Positions 29,593 to 38,145 of a stretch of 64,000 bases of DNA are shown one piece after another. This DNA comes from CAVUXJ01 sp963814975. GTDB lineage: Bacteria; Acidobacteriota; Vicinamibacteria; Vicinamibacterales; CAVVIG01. A program made the position numbers and the translations under genes. Each line of letters starts with the position of its first letter. Position 1 is the stretch's first letter. The notes below the pieces were generated by a model. The model saw nothing but the letters and a program-made list of their open reading frames with translations. It had not been told where the DNA came from and made no database searches. The DNA lies in assembly GCA_963814975.1 (NCBI GenBank), contig CAWFFB010000018.1:62001-126000 (forward strand), given 5' to 3'.

Positions 29593-31458
29593 TCACGCTG
29601 TCTTCGCGGTGCGGACGTACTCCTCGACGTTCCTAGCCAGCACGTCGAGCGGGACGTTCCCGCCGAGCACCACCGTATCGTTGAATGCCTTGTCGGCGAA
29701 CGCCGATCCCAGCGCCGTCCTGGCCCTCTCGCGCTGGCGATTGATCTCGCTGTGCCCGACCTTGTAGCCGCAAGCCTGCCCGGGCCACGAACAATACCGA
29801 TCGACCTCGCTGGCTACTTCGAGCGGATTCGACCCATTCACGTCGACGAAGAACTGCACGCCCTGCGCGCGTGTCCAGCGCTTGGCGTGGAGACCGGTAT
29901 CGACGACGAGACGGCAGGCGCGGAAGGCAATCGACTGCAGATACCCGAGGCGTCCGACCGGATCGTTCTCGAACGCGCCGAGCTCGTCGGCGAGTTGCTC
30001 GGCGAAGAGCGCCCACCCTTCTGAATAGGCATTGAAGGCGAGCATCTGCCGGATCAGCGGCATCTCATGCGTGTATTCACCCTGCCAGATGTGGCCGGGA
30101 ATCGCTTCGTGAAACGTCAGGTCGGCGAGGCTGTACTTGCTGTGCAGGTCGGTCGTTCGGAGGTTGATCCAGAAACGCCCCGGGATCTTGCCGTCGATGG
30201 AGCCGGCGCCGCCGTACGCGGCGGGAGCGCCCGGTTCTTCTTCCGGCGGCAACCGTTTCACTTCCATGTTCGGATGGACGACCGTGTTGAAGGCGCGTGG
30301 CATCTGCGCGCGGATCCAGTCGAGGCGATTCTGGATGAATGTCGTGATTTCGGCGCGTCCGCCGTCGCCCTCGGGGAACCGGTAGCGCGGATCCCTCGCC
30401 AGCGCCTGCATGCGGGCGCCGACGCTACCCTGGGTGTAGCCCACGCTTTTCAGGATCTCGTCCATTCGCGCGTGCAGTTGCTGCAGCTCGCGCCGGCCCA
30501 TCTCGTGGATTTCGTCGGGCGACATGGAGGTCGTCGTCGAGGCCCGCAACGCCCATCGGTAATACTCCTCGCCGTGCGGCCGGGCCCACATCCCGGCATC
30601 GCCCGTCGCGATCGCGCGCTGCGCCTGCAGTTCCGCCAACTGTCGCTCGAGTGCCGGTGCGATCTCCTTCGCCGCGATCCCCCGGGCGCGCTCCGCCCAG
30701 GTGCCGGGAATATTCTTCGTGCGCCGCTCGATTGACTCGACGAGCGTGCCGCCCTCGCGCGCGTTCTTGATCGAGAGACTGAGCTGCGCCAGCGCCCTGT
30801 CGAGCAAGAACGCCGGCGGCACGAGCCCTTTCGCGCGTGCCATCTGAATGCGGCCAAGCTCCCCCTCGACCTGATTCGCGTAGGACTGCAGTCTGGTCAG
30901 ATACGCATCAGCGTCCGCGGCCTGCTCGATTCGGTGCTCGGCATCGAGCAACCGCGGAACGTCGAGAAAGGCCCCGACGTTCTGGATGACCACGTACGGC
31001 GTGATGCGCCATCCCCCAACGGGGACGTCGCCGTATGGCATCGCGAAGCCCTCGAGCGCTGTGGCGTAGGCACTGCGCACGACCTCCATGCTGGTGCGCG
31101 CCGCATGCGGGAGGCCGGAGGCGTCCAACGCGTTCGCCCGCTCCAGATCACGCCGCAGCTGGCTCGCGATCCGTTGCTGTCCCTCCGCCGACCGATCCGT
31201 GAGCTGCGAACGAAGCTCCGTTCTCGTGCCGGTGTCGATGCCGAGCGACGTGGCGGTCTCGGGTACCAGCCGCAGCAGGCCGTTGCCGATATCGTCCAGC
31301 AGCGCGCGCGCGTCGGCCTCGGTGTCCGTCAACGCGGTTGACGACGCAGCCGTTGACGACGCAGTCGGTTCCCGGGTACACGCGCTCATCAGAGGGAGCG
31401 TGGTGCTGGACGCGAGTGCGGCGATGGCCTGGCGACGAGTCAACAAGGAGTCCGACAA
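29593..31458 (-). CDS. DUF885 family Tat-exported lipoprotein
   Basis: A DUF885 protein of about 620 residues, a family with a zinc-metallopeptidase-like core. The motif LTFHEAIPGHIWQGEY (HExxxGH) is present, followed by AYSEGWALFAEQLADELG, which supplies a downstream Glu. The N-terminus SLLTRRQAIAALASSTTLPLMSAC combines a twin-arginine signal with a lipobox ending at Cys, so it should be a Tat-exported lipoprotein. A TTG at 31458 preceded by GGAGAG is chosen. Alternatives are a GTG at 31503 and a TTG at 31524. The substrate is probably a peptide or amide but is unknown. Confidence 0.87.
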   Translation of the reverse strand: MSDSLLTRRQAIAALASSTTLPLMSACTREPTASSTAASSTALTDTEADARALLDDIGNGLLRLVPETATSLGIDTGTRTELRSQLTDRSAEGQQRIASQLRRDLERANALDASGLPHAARTSMEVVRSAYATALEGFAMPYGDVPVGGWRITPYVVIQNVGAFLDVPRLLDAEHRIEQAADADAYLTRLQSYANQVEGELGRIQMARAKGLVPPAFLLDRALAQLSLSIKNAREGGTLVESIERRTKNIPGTWAERARGIAAKEIAPALERQLAELQAQRAIATGDAGMWARPHGEEYYRWALRASTTTSMSPDEIHEMGRRELQQLHARMDEILKSVGYTQGSVGARMQALARDPRYRFPEGDGGRAEITTFIQNRLDWIRAQMPRAFNTVVHPNMEVKRLPPEEEPGAPAAYGGAGSIDGKIPGRFWINLRTTDLHSKYSLADLTFHEAIPGHIWQGEYTHEMPLIRQMLAFNAYSEGWALFAEQLADELGAFENDPVGRLGYLQSIAFRACRLVVDTGLHAKRWTRAQGVQFFVDVNGSNPLEVASEVDRYCSWPGQACGYKVGHSEINRQRERARTALGSAFADKAFNDTVVLGGNVPLDVLARNVEEYVRTAKTA

Positions 31459-32228
31459 TGGCCTCTCCGACTGATTGGGTGGAAGTGATGCGTGGTCGCT
31501 CACTACTTTAGAACATCCCCCCAACTGCGCCCAACTGGCGCCTCAACAACACCCAACTGGCGCGTCGCTCACTCGAAGCTCGCGCATGCCGTGAATGCAG
31601 GCCAAGCTCCCCCTCGACCAGCGTCGCGTAGGACCGCAGGCTGGCGTTTCTGAATCCGGCTATCCGCAGCCGGAAGTCAGGAGGAGAAGCGGTTTAGCGC
31701 GCTCCGTGGTGGAAGCTACCGGAAGAGAGGGAGAGGTGATGCCCGAGAACGCGGGAAACCGACTGTCTCGAAAGCCACTCACCGAGCGACGCCATAGTCG
31801 ATCGACACAGACGGGGTGACCGCGGCGCGCAGGCCCGCGTCGGTGACACGGATCAGGAGGGAACTCTAGACGCTGCTTTCCGGCGAGGTTCCACAATTTT
31901 GGGCGGCGTTAGAGGAGGGGTGAGGTTTGGCGACTGTCGGTGGCGCGGCGGCCCAGACGAAGCGACAGGTCTCGCACCAGATGGTCAGGATGCCCTTCAC
32001 GAAGGGAACCGGTAACTGCCCCCCCGCGTGAAGCAGTTGGGACACTCAGGGCCGCACGGAGTGGGAGAGGACATGATTGATCGATGCTACTGCGGGCCAA
32101 TCGGTCGGGATGTGCCCTTCTGAACAGCGTCGGCTGCGTCCTTATCACACTCCATCCACATGTGCGTGGGAATCCAACAGCGTGCTGGTGAACTGCTACG
32201 TAGATCGCTGAAGTGGGGTGAAGCGTGG
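31459..32228. other. Degenerate region with repeats and a DUF885 gene remnant
   Basis: No intact gene seen. At 31520-31562 three near-copies of CCAACTGGCGC occur. At about 31586-31640 the sequence nearly repeats 30842-30895 inside the DUF885 gene, the shared core being GGCCAAGCTCCCCCTCGACC, so a fragment of a second copy survives. The rest, to 32228, has only shadow-like frames. Confidence 0.6.
31586..31640 (-). pseudogene. Fragment of a second DUF885 gene
   Basis: About 50 bases align with the DUF885 gene at 30842-30895 with a handful of substitutions and one indel. They encode a fragment like LRSYATLVEGELG on the minus strand. No other part of the copy is recognisable, so this is a relic of a tandem duplication. 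Confidence 0.6.
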
Positions 32229-33125
32229 CTAGCGGGAGCGAGTTTTCGGCGGTTTTGCAGTCGACGCCCGTGGTGCTCGACGTGAGAGCGTGTCGAATAG
32301 AGTTCGCCAGCTCGGTAGTGTCTTGAGCAGTGCATTGGCTTGTGTGCCCTGCGCGAGCAGTGCCTCCCGGCGCTCCGTGCTGCGCGCGCGCGCCGCTTGC
32401 TGCCGAGCGTGTCGTGCGAACGTCGCCAACTGCTGTTCCCGTTCGCGACGAAGCAGACGCGCCGCCATCTCGCCTGGTCCCATCTCCGTGGCGTTGAAAA
32501 ACGCCGTGAACAATCCGGCCCGGTTGAGGCGTTGGCCGATCGGCGACGCCAAGCTTGCGCGGCGGCTCTTGAGAGAGCGAGGCGGGAGTCGGTTTCGGTT
32601 CATCGGGGCGTCGTGCCGTTGGCGGTGGTGGCTGAGAGCCTTCAGCTGCTTTCTCAACTCCTGCCACTCTTCGCGGATCGCAACGTTTCGTGCCTCCGCG
32701 ATGCCGATGAGTACCGGGTGATCGGCGAGCGATCCCTTCGTCGGCGTGGTCGGGATGAGGTCCGCTTTCCGAGGACGGCCCCTTCGTCGAGGTCCGTGAA
32801 GGTTGCGCCGGTCGGCCTCCGCTGACTCCTGCACCGCTTTCAAGAGCACCACCAGTTGCTCATCGGTGGCCGTACCGAGCCAACCGTCGATCCAGTTCCA
32901 GCGCGTCTCCTCGGGTAGGTGGTGCAGGTAGGCTGAAACAACCGCTCTTACCTGATGGCTCCACTCGCGGTCGTCCTGCCGGCGAGCGGTGTATCCGAGC
33001 CCCCGACGATCGCTTATGCGCCGCTCGGGCTGGCGTTCGATCCGCTCGGGCCGGGCCTCGACCTGCAGCCGCGCGCGCGTCGTCTCGATGATCGCAAGGG
33101 GATCGTCCTCGGAAGGGTCCGACAC
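32229..33125 (-). CDS. Basic protein of unknown function
   Basis: A 298-residue, strongly Arg-rich protein starting with GTG after GGAGAG. The N-terminal part is polar (RPERIERQPERRISDRRGLG). The middle is helical (VRAVVSAYLHHLPEETRWNWIDGWLGTATDEQLVVLLKAV). Then comes an AT-hook-like patch GPRRRGRPRKADL, and the C-terminal half is basic coiled-coil-like (RREREQQLATFARHARQQAARARS). GRPRK suggests minor-groove DNA binding. I do not recognise the family. It marks the left end of an island of unusual small genes. Confidence 0.65.
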   Translation of the reverse strand: MSDPSEDDPLAIIETTRARLQVEARPERIERQPERRISDRRGLGYTARRQDDREWSHQVRAVVSAYLHHLPEETRWNWIDGWLGTATDEQLVVLLKAVQESAEADRRNLHGPRRRGRPRKADLIPTTPTKGSLADHPVLIGIAEARNVAIREEWQELRKQLKALSHHRQRHDAPMNRNRLPPRSLKSRRASLASPIGQRLNRAGLFTAFFNATEMGPGEMAARLLRREREQQLATFARHARQQAARARSTERREALLAQGTQANALLKTLPSWRTLFDTLSRRAPRASTAKPPKTRSR

Positions 33126-33628
33126 TGCCGCTCTCCGCTCGCTCCGCTGGGAAGTCGGCAGCGCGCCGGGCGGAGAAGACCGGCTGTTTCAGACGCAAGC
33201 AGCTACCCTGCGCTCGCCGCCGGCCGATATTCTACGGCGGGATCAGGTCCCAAATCTAAGAATCGCGGACTCTCTGTCTGGCGTCAGCCGCTGGGTCGAC
33301 GGCGATGATGTCTCAAAGGGTACAGAATGTCGCGCGGGAACTGGGTAATCTGACGCTTCGCTGTGATGAGACCTGGAAGTTGGTTGGGCGCTGTGCTGTC
33401 GTTCTTTCGGAGGTGCGCCATCTCCGATACGGACGAAGTCCTTGACGTTCTCGCAGCGCTTGAAGAGCAGCGACATCTCATCAACACGCAATATGTCGTG
33501 CTTCGGCACCAGCGGCTGCAGATTCAGCAGCACCTTCAGCTCATCTCAGCCCTGGAAGAAGAACTTCATGTCCTCAGACTCAGTCTTCAACACGACCATC
33601 ATCCCCTCGTCACCTCGCGGATGATCCA
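33126..33628. other. Ambiguous region, possible decayed coding sequence
   Basis: Both strands have open frames of about 90 codons at 33243-33632. On the minus strand a sensible-looking stretch with KTESEDMKFFFQG, one in-frame TGA, then LLNLQPLVPKHDILRVDEM suggests a decayed gene. On the plus strand an 89-codon helical frame (VLAALEEQRHLINTQ) overlaps it. I cannot tell which, if either, is real. An imperfect direct repeat (AGAATCGCGGAC ... GTCTGGCGTC) recurs near 33258 and 33722. Confidence 0.35.
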
Positions 33629-34060
33629 CTAGCGCATGGCCCGAGGTAGGCAGAAATCCACCTCCGGACAGCACGGGAGCGAGCCGCCTGACCATCGGAT
33701 TCCAGCGGCGCCGCCATCCCTGAGAATCGCGGACCTTGTCTGGCGTCCCCCAACGAGGTTCACGCCTTCATCGTGGCCGGTTCGATGCTGCGGCGGCAGG
33801 CCGCTTAGCGAGAAGGCTGGCCGCTTGACCGCTGAGATTGGTTCTTGCCTGTCAGCCTCAATACCGCGGACGACAGGTTGGCGGTTTGTCGCCGAACGGC
33901 CGCTGAAAGGAGAGCGGTATTTCGGCAGGCTCCACACGCACATGCAGTCCAGGCATTGGAACCACCTGTTCAATCTTTCAGCCTCGATCGCAGTCACGGG
34001 CATCGGTTCAGTACGTGAGCTATCGCAATAGGGACAACTCGAAGGGTCGGTTACGGGCAT
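33629..34060 (-). CDS. Putative zinc-ribbon protein
   Basis: The start at MPVTDPSS gives about 143 residues. The first 45 form a zinc-ribbon: SCPYCDSSRTEP, a helix EAERLNRW, then FQCLDCMCVW with the second CxxC. The remaining 100 residues have low-complexity, shadow-like composition, so the functional protein may be shorter or 3'-truncated by an indel. No ribosome binding site is obvious. Small zinc-ribbons of this type are often predicted nucleic-acid-binding proteins. Confidence 0.45.
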   Translation of the reverse strand: MPVTDPSSCPYCDSSRTEPMPVTAIEAERLNRWFQCLDCMCVWSLPKYRSPFSGRSATNRQPVVRGIEADRQEPISAVKRPAFSLSGLPPQHRTGHDEGVNLVGGRQTRSAILRDGGAAGIRWSGGSLPCCPEVDFCLPRAMR

Positions 34061-34191
34061 GGTCGAGCGGAGCACGACTATTGGAGTTAGTTGCACCCTT
34101 AAAGCCGCTTGTGGGTTCCGCGCGGCAACTGACCCCGGAGTGACCAGGTCCAGGCTGCCCCCGTTGGGTGCCGGGTCAGGATGCGCGGAGG

Positions 34192-34365
34192 TCAGGTGCG
34201 GAGCCGTCGGACCGAGCGGACCAGCGCATCGATTTCACGTTTGATGTGCTTGGACATCTCATCGGCGGATGCATCGCGCTGTAGCCGCAAACGTACGAGG
34301 TCGTCGATGAGGTCTTTGATGTCTTTCACGCGCCGTGGCACAGCGGGGGGAATCGGACGTCGCAT
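34192..34365 (-). CDS. Small helical protein
   Basis: About 57 residues from MRRPIPPAV, or 72 if a GTG at 34410 is used. Most of it is a predicted amphipathic coiled coil: VKDIKDLIDDLVRLRLQRD and DEMSKHIKREIDALVRSVRRL. The heptad-like spacing suggests self-association. It lies in the regulatory island, on the opposite strand to the Crp operon. Unknown family. Confidence 0.5.
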   Translation of the reverse strand: MRRPIPPAVPRRVKDIKDLIDDLVRLRLQRDASADEMSKHIKREIDALVRSVRRLRT

Positions 34366-34733
34366 GAGAAAGTGTAGAACCGCTGACAGGCTTCGTCTGT
34401 CCGATGCCACACGAAACCAACAGTGCTACCGGGAAAAAAGTATGAGCGAGCGGAGGAGAAATCCACGATGGCAGCCAACACAGCTCTCGGCGGTCGTGAC
34501 GATGCGATGCGGGCCGTTTAGCGTCGCCTCCTGACTTCCCGATCGTGTGTCCGCTCGGTCGCGCCATGACGTCGAGATCATCGCCGACATTCCTCTGATT
34601 CTGCTCTTCAAGTGCCGTAAGTGCGTGACCGGATGCACCATCACGTCCCGGCTCGTTCCTGAACCCGAACGGCGCCATGGCCCCGAAAAGCCACTGACGC
34701 CGTTCGCTGCTATCGCATAGCAGCCACCATAGT

Positions 34734-34752
34734 GTGTACACTTTTTGTACAC
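34734..34752. promoter_or_regulatory. Perfect palindrome upstream of the small-protein/Crp operon
   Basis: GTGTACA-CTTTT-TGTACAC, 7-bp arms with a 5-nt spacer, lies 36 bases before the ATG of the small helical gene. It is the size and symmetry of a dimeric regulator operator. Which protein binds it is not known. Confidence 0.6.
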
Positions 34753-34770
34753 GCCCCAGCGGCCCAAAGG

Positions 34771-34788
34771 TGTAGGATTTGTCCTACA
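34771..34788 (+). promoter_or_regulatory. Palindrome overlapping RBS and start codon
   Basis: TGTAGGA-TTTG-TCCTACA, 7-bp arms. The left arm holds the AGGA ribosome binding site, and the right arm ends on the A of the ATG at 34788. As RNA it would form a hairpin hiding the site. As DNA it could be an operator. The right half extended, TTGTCCTACATGG, recurs near 39474-39486. Confidence 0.65.
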
Positions 34789-35117
34789 TGGCCAGTCATC
34801 ATCTGGACGTCCAATGTGCCCGCCGGGAACGCGAGCGCTTGCTCCTGCTGCTCGAGCGGGCGCTGGGAGCCGCCACGCACATGTGGCAGCTCCGGCTCGC
34901 CGCTGAGACAACCGTCAAGGACCACCGGCAGACTCTGCGTGACTTGAACACTCTGATCCAGTGCATGCGCCGGACCCGCAGGGGCCCAGACCGCGCGGCC
35001 CCCCGTTCAGGTCCGATGACTCCGGCGCGGATTGGCGCAGCCGCACCGGCTGCCTCAGGCATCGGGTCGAGGCATGCGCTCGATCGCCGTCGTCGTTCGA
35101 CGACGAGGAGGTCGTGA
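34788..35117 (+). CDS. Small helical protein with HRQTLRDL motif, coupled to crp
   Basis: About 109 residues starting MASHHLDVQCARRERERLLL. The first 65 are strongly helical and contain TTVKDHRQTLRDLNTLI. The same TxxDHRQTLRDL motif occurs in the small protein at 37682-38026. The rest is basic and probably disordered. The TGA overlaps the ATG of the following Crp/Fnr gene (TGATG), so the two are coupled. The gene is preceded by two palindromes, one covering its RBS. Function unknown; a partner or modulator of the regulator is a reasonable inference. Confidence 0.65.
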   Translation: MASHHLDVQCARRERERLLLLLERALGAATHMWQLRLAAETTVKDHRQTLRDLNTLIQCMRRTRRGPDRAAPRSGPMTPARIGAAAPAASGIGSRHALDRRRRSTTRRS

Positions 35118-35866
35118 TGTTGGTGAGCACGCGTGCGACAACAGGACTCGCGCTAGCGAACCGACCCTCGCCCGCTCCGAATCCGAACGCTCTTCTGGCG
35201 GCGCTTCCGCCTGACGAATACGCGCGACTGGCGCGAACGCTCCAACTCTTTCCACTGAAGCACAAGACCGTGCTGCATAAGCCCGGCGAACGCATTCAGT
35301 ATGTGTATTTTCCCGGAGGCGGGTTCTGCTCAATCGCGGCGGTGCTCGAAAACGGGCGCATGGTGGAAGTGGCCACCGTGGGCAGGGAAGGCATGGTCGG
35401 CGTGTCGGCCGTGTGGGACGGCATTTCCTCCACGGCAGTGTCGATCGTGCAAGGCGAAACGAATATCTGCTTCCGCATGACCGCTGACGCCTTCCGCTGC
35501 GAGATGCGACGGCGAGGTGTCTTCTATGATCGACTCACACGCTTTGCCCAGGGCTTCCTGGGGGTCACTATGCAAGCGGTTGTCTGTATTGGTGTGCACT
35601 CAGTCGAGCAGCGGCTGGCCCGCTGGCTCGTGATGGCACATGACCGCATGGGCGGCGCCGAGTTCCCGCTCACGCAAGAGTTGATCGCCATGATGCTCGG
35701 CGCGTCCCGCCCGACGGTGACGGTCATCGCCAGGAATTTGCAGCAGGCAGGGCTCATCACCTATCGCCGGGGCCGCGTAACCATCCTGGACCGCCAGAGG
35801 CTTGAATCAGCATCGTGCAAGTGCTACCGCACCGCAACGGATCTGCTCCAAGCCGTCGACGCGTGA
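35117..35866 (+). CDS. Crp/Fnr-family transcription regulator
   Basis: A 249-residue protein. The cyclic-nucleotide-binding-like beta-roll (LFPLKHKTVLHKPGERIQYVYFPGGGFCSI, VATVGREGMVGVSAVWDG) is followed by the long dimer helix and a C-terminal helix-turn-helix (FPLTQELIAMMLGASRPTVTVIARNLQQAGLITYRRGRVTI). The cAMP-site R/S pair of E. coli Crp is not evident, so the ligand is unknown. Several Cys residues are present but not in an Fnr FeS pattern. AGGAGG precedes the ATG, which overlaps the upstream stop. Confidence 0.9.
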   Translation: MLVSTRATTGLALANRPSPAPNPNALLAALPPDEYARLARTLQLFPLKHKTVLHKPGERIQYVYFPGGGFCSIAAVLENGRMVEVATVGREGMVGVSAVWDGISSTAVSIVQGETNICFRMTADAFRCEMRRRGVFYDRLTRFAQGFLGVTMQAVVCIGVHSVEQRLARWLVMAHDRMGGAEFPLTQELIAMMLGASRPTVTVIARNLQQAGLITYRRGRVTILDRQRLESASCKCYRTATDLLQAVDA

Positions 35867-36064
35867 GACCGCTGGCGTCACGCTGCCGGGCTTGGTCGCT
35901 TTCAGGGAGGCTGCCTGCTCATCTTGTGATGTCAGGGCCGACGAGGGTGGCACACAGCGCCTCGCACGCCCGGAATGCGGCTCAAACCAAAGACCTATGA
36001 CCATCTGAGGAATGCGAACCCTGATTGGTCAGGCGCGATCGAGCACCCACAAGCCCAAATAGGC

Positions 36065-36553
36065 TCACCTCGTGCGCTGCCGGCGGGCAGTTCGGCCCTC
36101 AGACTGCCTGTGCCGGCTTCTCCAGAAAGGGACTGCCGGCACATCGGTATTGGACTCAGATCCGGCGATCAGGCGCAGTGCCAGGCCGCCAGGCTCGTTC
36201 GTAGATTTCGACAGCGTCACGCGGTACACCACCGATAGCATCTCACCCTGGCAGAGGTGGGCGGGCAACCAACCCGAGTAATAACCATGACATTTGAGCT
36301 GGAACCGCACGAGTCGATACAACGGAATCGAGACGTCTGAGGAACATTCGATGTACACCCCATGCCGGCTCACATTGCGGGTCACGGCGTACGCACGCCG
36401 GGTGGCGCCGCAGCGATCCTTCCAGGTCAGAAGGACGGGCAGCGCGACAGAACGTCGTTCGCCATCACGCTGTCGGCGGCACGCTGCGGGGCGATCGCTC
36501 GCCGCAGGCGCCTGGGTTGGGTGGAAGTTCGGGTCGCCGACTAGATTGGGCAT
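36065..36553 (-). CDS. PilZ-domain protein
   Basis: About 162 residues starting MPNLVGDPNF after AGGAGG. The region RRQRDGERRSVALPVLLTW ... AVTRNVSRHGVYIEC fits PilZ: an RxxxR-like basic patch before the barrel and an N-x-S-x-x-G motif in the first strands, the c-di-GMP contact points. Later strands are RLVRFQLKCHGYYSG and GLALRLIAG. It is likely a c-di-GMP receptor or a PilZ-fold adaptor. It sits between the Crp operon and the first pseudo-receiver gene, on the same strand as the latter. Confidence 0.75.
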   Translation of the reverse strand: MPNLVGDPNFHPTQAPAASDRPAACRRQRDGERRSVALPVLLTWKDRCGATRRAYAVTRNVSRHGVYIECSSDVSIPLYRLVRFQLKCHGYYSGWLPAHLCQGEMLSVVYRVTLSKSTNEPGGLALRLIAGSESNTDVPAVPFWRSRHRQSEGRTARRQRTR

Positions 36554-36652
36554 GGGAATCCTCCTGAGCCCTCCGATCACGCGACGGTGCGACGTCCCAG
36601 ATTCCGAGCGGCCGGCCATCCGACGCGCCCACTCGACCGGCCGCCGCGAGGG

Positions 36653-37468
36653 TTACGCGGCGGCGAACGCCGCCACATGAACGCCAGGCATGATCTCCGC
36701 AAGCGTGGCTGCGTGTACGACCATGTCGCCGCCCGCTCTGGTGATGATCGTGGTCATGCCTTCATCGTGCTGATTCGCTCGCAGGTCATCGTCGCCTCCG
36801 AACGTCGTGCGTAATACGGGCATCGTCCGCAGCTCCCGACGCGAGTAGCCCGTTAGCGCGGTCGCCCCCTCGCTCGCGGCGATGCAATGCCCCTCTTCAT
36901 CCACCGCGAGGACAGCGACCTGCAAGTGGTCGATCAGATGGCGCAAGCTCGCGTGTCCTTCGGCATTGGGCGGGTACATTCTCGCGAGCTTCTGTAAATC
37001 GAGAAGTCGGCGGGTAAGCATCCGCCGCGCGCGTGGCGCCACCGCGATGAGCGTATCGACCTCGCCGATCAAGACCTCAATATCATCCGTGTGCGGCAGC
37101 AGCGCCACAGCTCCAGCGGCGCATGCCCGATGCGCGTCGGCCGAGTGGAGAGAGGCGGTGAGCACGACAACCGGAATGTCACGAGTGGTCGCGTCGCCTA
37201 CCAGTCGCGCCACCATCGCGAGCGTGTTGGCGGCGTCTACCTGTATCAGCACCACGTCTGGTAGCAATCGGACGGTGAACATCACGGCCTGGCACTCATT
37301 GGCCGCATACACCACGTACCCCGCTTCTTCAAACATGTAGCCCGTGAGCAGCCGCCAGGCTTCATCCGTCCCGACCAGGAGGACCCGGCGGTATTCAGCG
37401 GTTGGTTGGCGTCGGTCGCTGCGGCGGCGCCCCAAGCGGGGCAGACGTTCGTATTGCCGGCGGTCCAT
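36653..37468 (-). CDS. Pseudo-receiver/PAS protein (copy 1)
   Basis: A 271-residue protein. Residues about 27-145 have a CheY-like fold (RRVLLVGTDEAWRLLTGYMF, LLPDVVLIQ, IPVVVLTAS). The phospho-acceptor Asp after PDVVLI is Gln (residue 76), and the usual Lys of the last strand is missing (VALLPHT). Residues about 170-225 form a PAS-like segment (LQVAVLAVDEEGHCIAASEGATALTGYSRREL). There is no output DNA-binding or GGDEF domain. It is a close paralogue of the protein at 38146, so phosphorylation-independent sensing by PAS seems likely. Confidence 0.82.
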   Translation of the reverse strand: MDRRQYERLPRLGRRRSDRRQPTAEYRRVLLVGTDEAWRLLTGYMFEEAGYVVYAANECQAVMFTVRLLPDVVLIQVDAANTLAMVARLVGDATTRDIPVVVLTASLHSADAHRACAAGAVALLPHTDDIEVLIGEVDTLIAVAPRARRMLTRRLLDLQKLARMYPPNAEGHASLRHLIDHLQVAVLAVDEEGHCIAASEGATALTGYSRRELRTMPVLRTTFGGDDDLRANQHDEGMTTIITRAGGDMVVHAATLAEIMPGVHVAAFAAA

Positions 37469-37681
37469 GTGCTCCCCCTTTTGAATACGATCGGGCGCCG
37501 CCAGTCGCGCTCATGTCCCGGCCATCTCGTTTGCGGGTCTCGATGGCACCGTTGCGATCCAGGGTCACGGTTGCACATGTATACCTGAGGCGGTCGTGAA
37601 GATCTGTGCAAAATGAGACAGTTCCCGTGACCGGCACGCTCTGAGGTCTTGCCAAGATCCGACCGCCTTGCACCGCCGCGC

Positions 37682-38026
37682 CTAGTGCCCGAGGTTTCGA
37701 GCCTGACGCATCACGGTCTCATCACAATCACGTTCTCCGCCTGACTTGCGCGAGCGTCCGCCCTGACGATGCGGGTGGTGGACTCGGCCAGCCGCGCTCG
37801 GCACCTGCATCGTGCCGCTCTTCGTCCCGGGGAGTTGATGATCGGTCTTGGACGTGTGTATGCGCTCCGAGCGCCCAACCCCAGCCCTCAAGTCTCTCAA
37901 TGTCTGGCGATGATCACGAAGGGTGACGCCAGCGGCGGCCAGCATTGTTCTCAACTGCGATTGGGCCACCAAGTCGCGTTCGATCTGCAGCACCAGTCGT
38001 CTGAATTCGCGAGGAGACATAGCCAT
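37682..38026 (-). CDS. Small helical protein with HRQTLRDL motif (second)
   Basis: A 114-residue protein starting MAMSPREFRRLVLQIERDL. The first 50 residues are helical and contain GVTLRDHRQTLRDLRAGV, nearly identical in its core to the motif of the small protein at 34788. The C-terminal half is polar and probably disordered. It lies between the two pseudo-receiver genes on the same strand. The repeated pairing of this small family with regulators suggests a functional link. Confidence 0.6.
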   Translation of the reverse strand: MAMSPREFRRLVLQIERDLVAQSQLRTMLAAAGVTLRDHRQTLRDLRAGVGRSERIHTSKTDHQLPGTKSGTMQVPSAAGRVHHPHRQGGRSRKSGGERDCDETVMRQARNLGH

Positions 38027-38145
38027 TTCGTTAAACCCAGGTAACTCTCATATCGGTCAGGTTTGTCCAGGAAACTAGCACCGCCCGAACGCCCTCAACG
38101 AACGCGCTTCTCGATTTACCGGTGAGCTGACGACCTGCGCGACAG

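Noticed and set aside
33243..33608. In-frame TGA on the minus strand as a possible selenocysteine codon
   Set aside because: No SECIS-like hairpin was recognised and the surrounding frame looks decayed.
33363..33632. Plus-strand 89-codon helical frame (VLAALEEQRHLINTQ...)
   Set aside because: It overlaps an equally sensible minus-strand chain and has no ribosome binding site; neither could be preferred.
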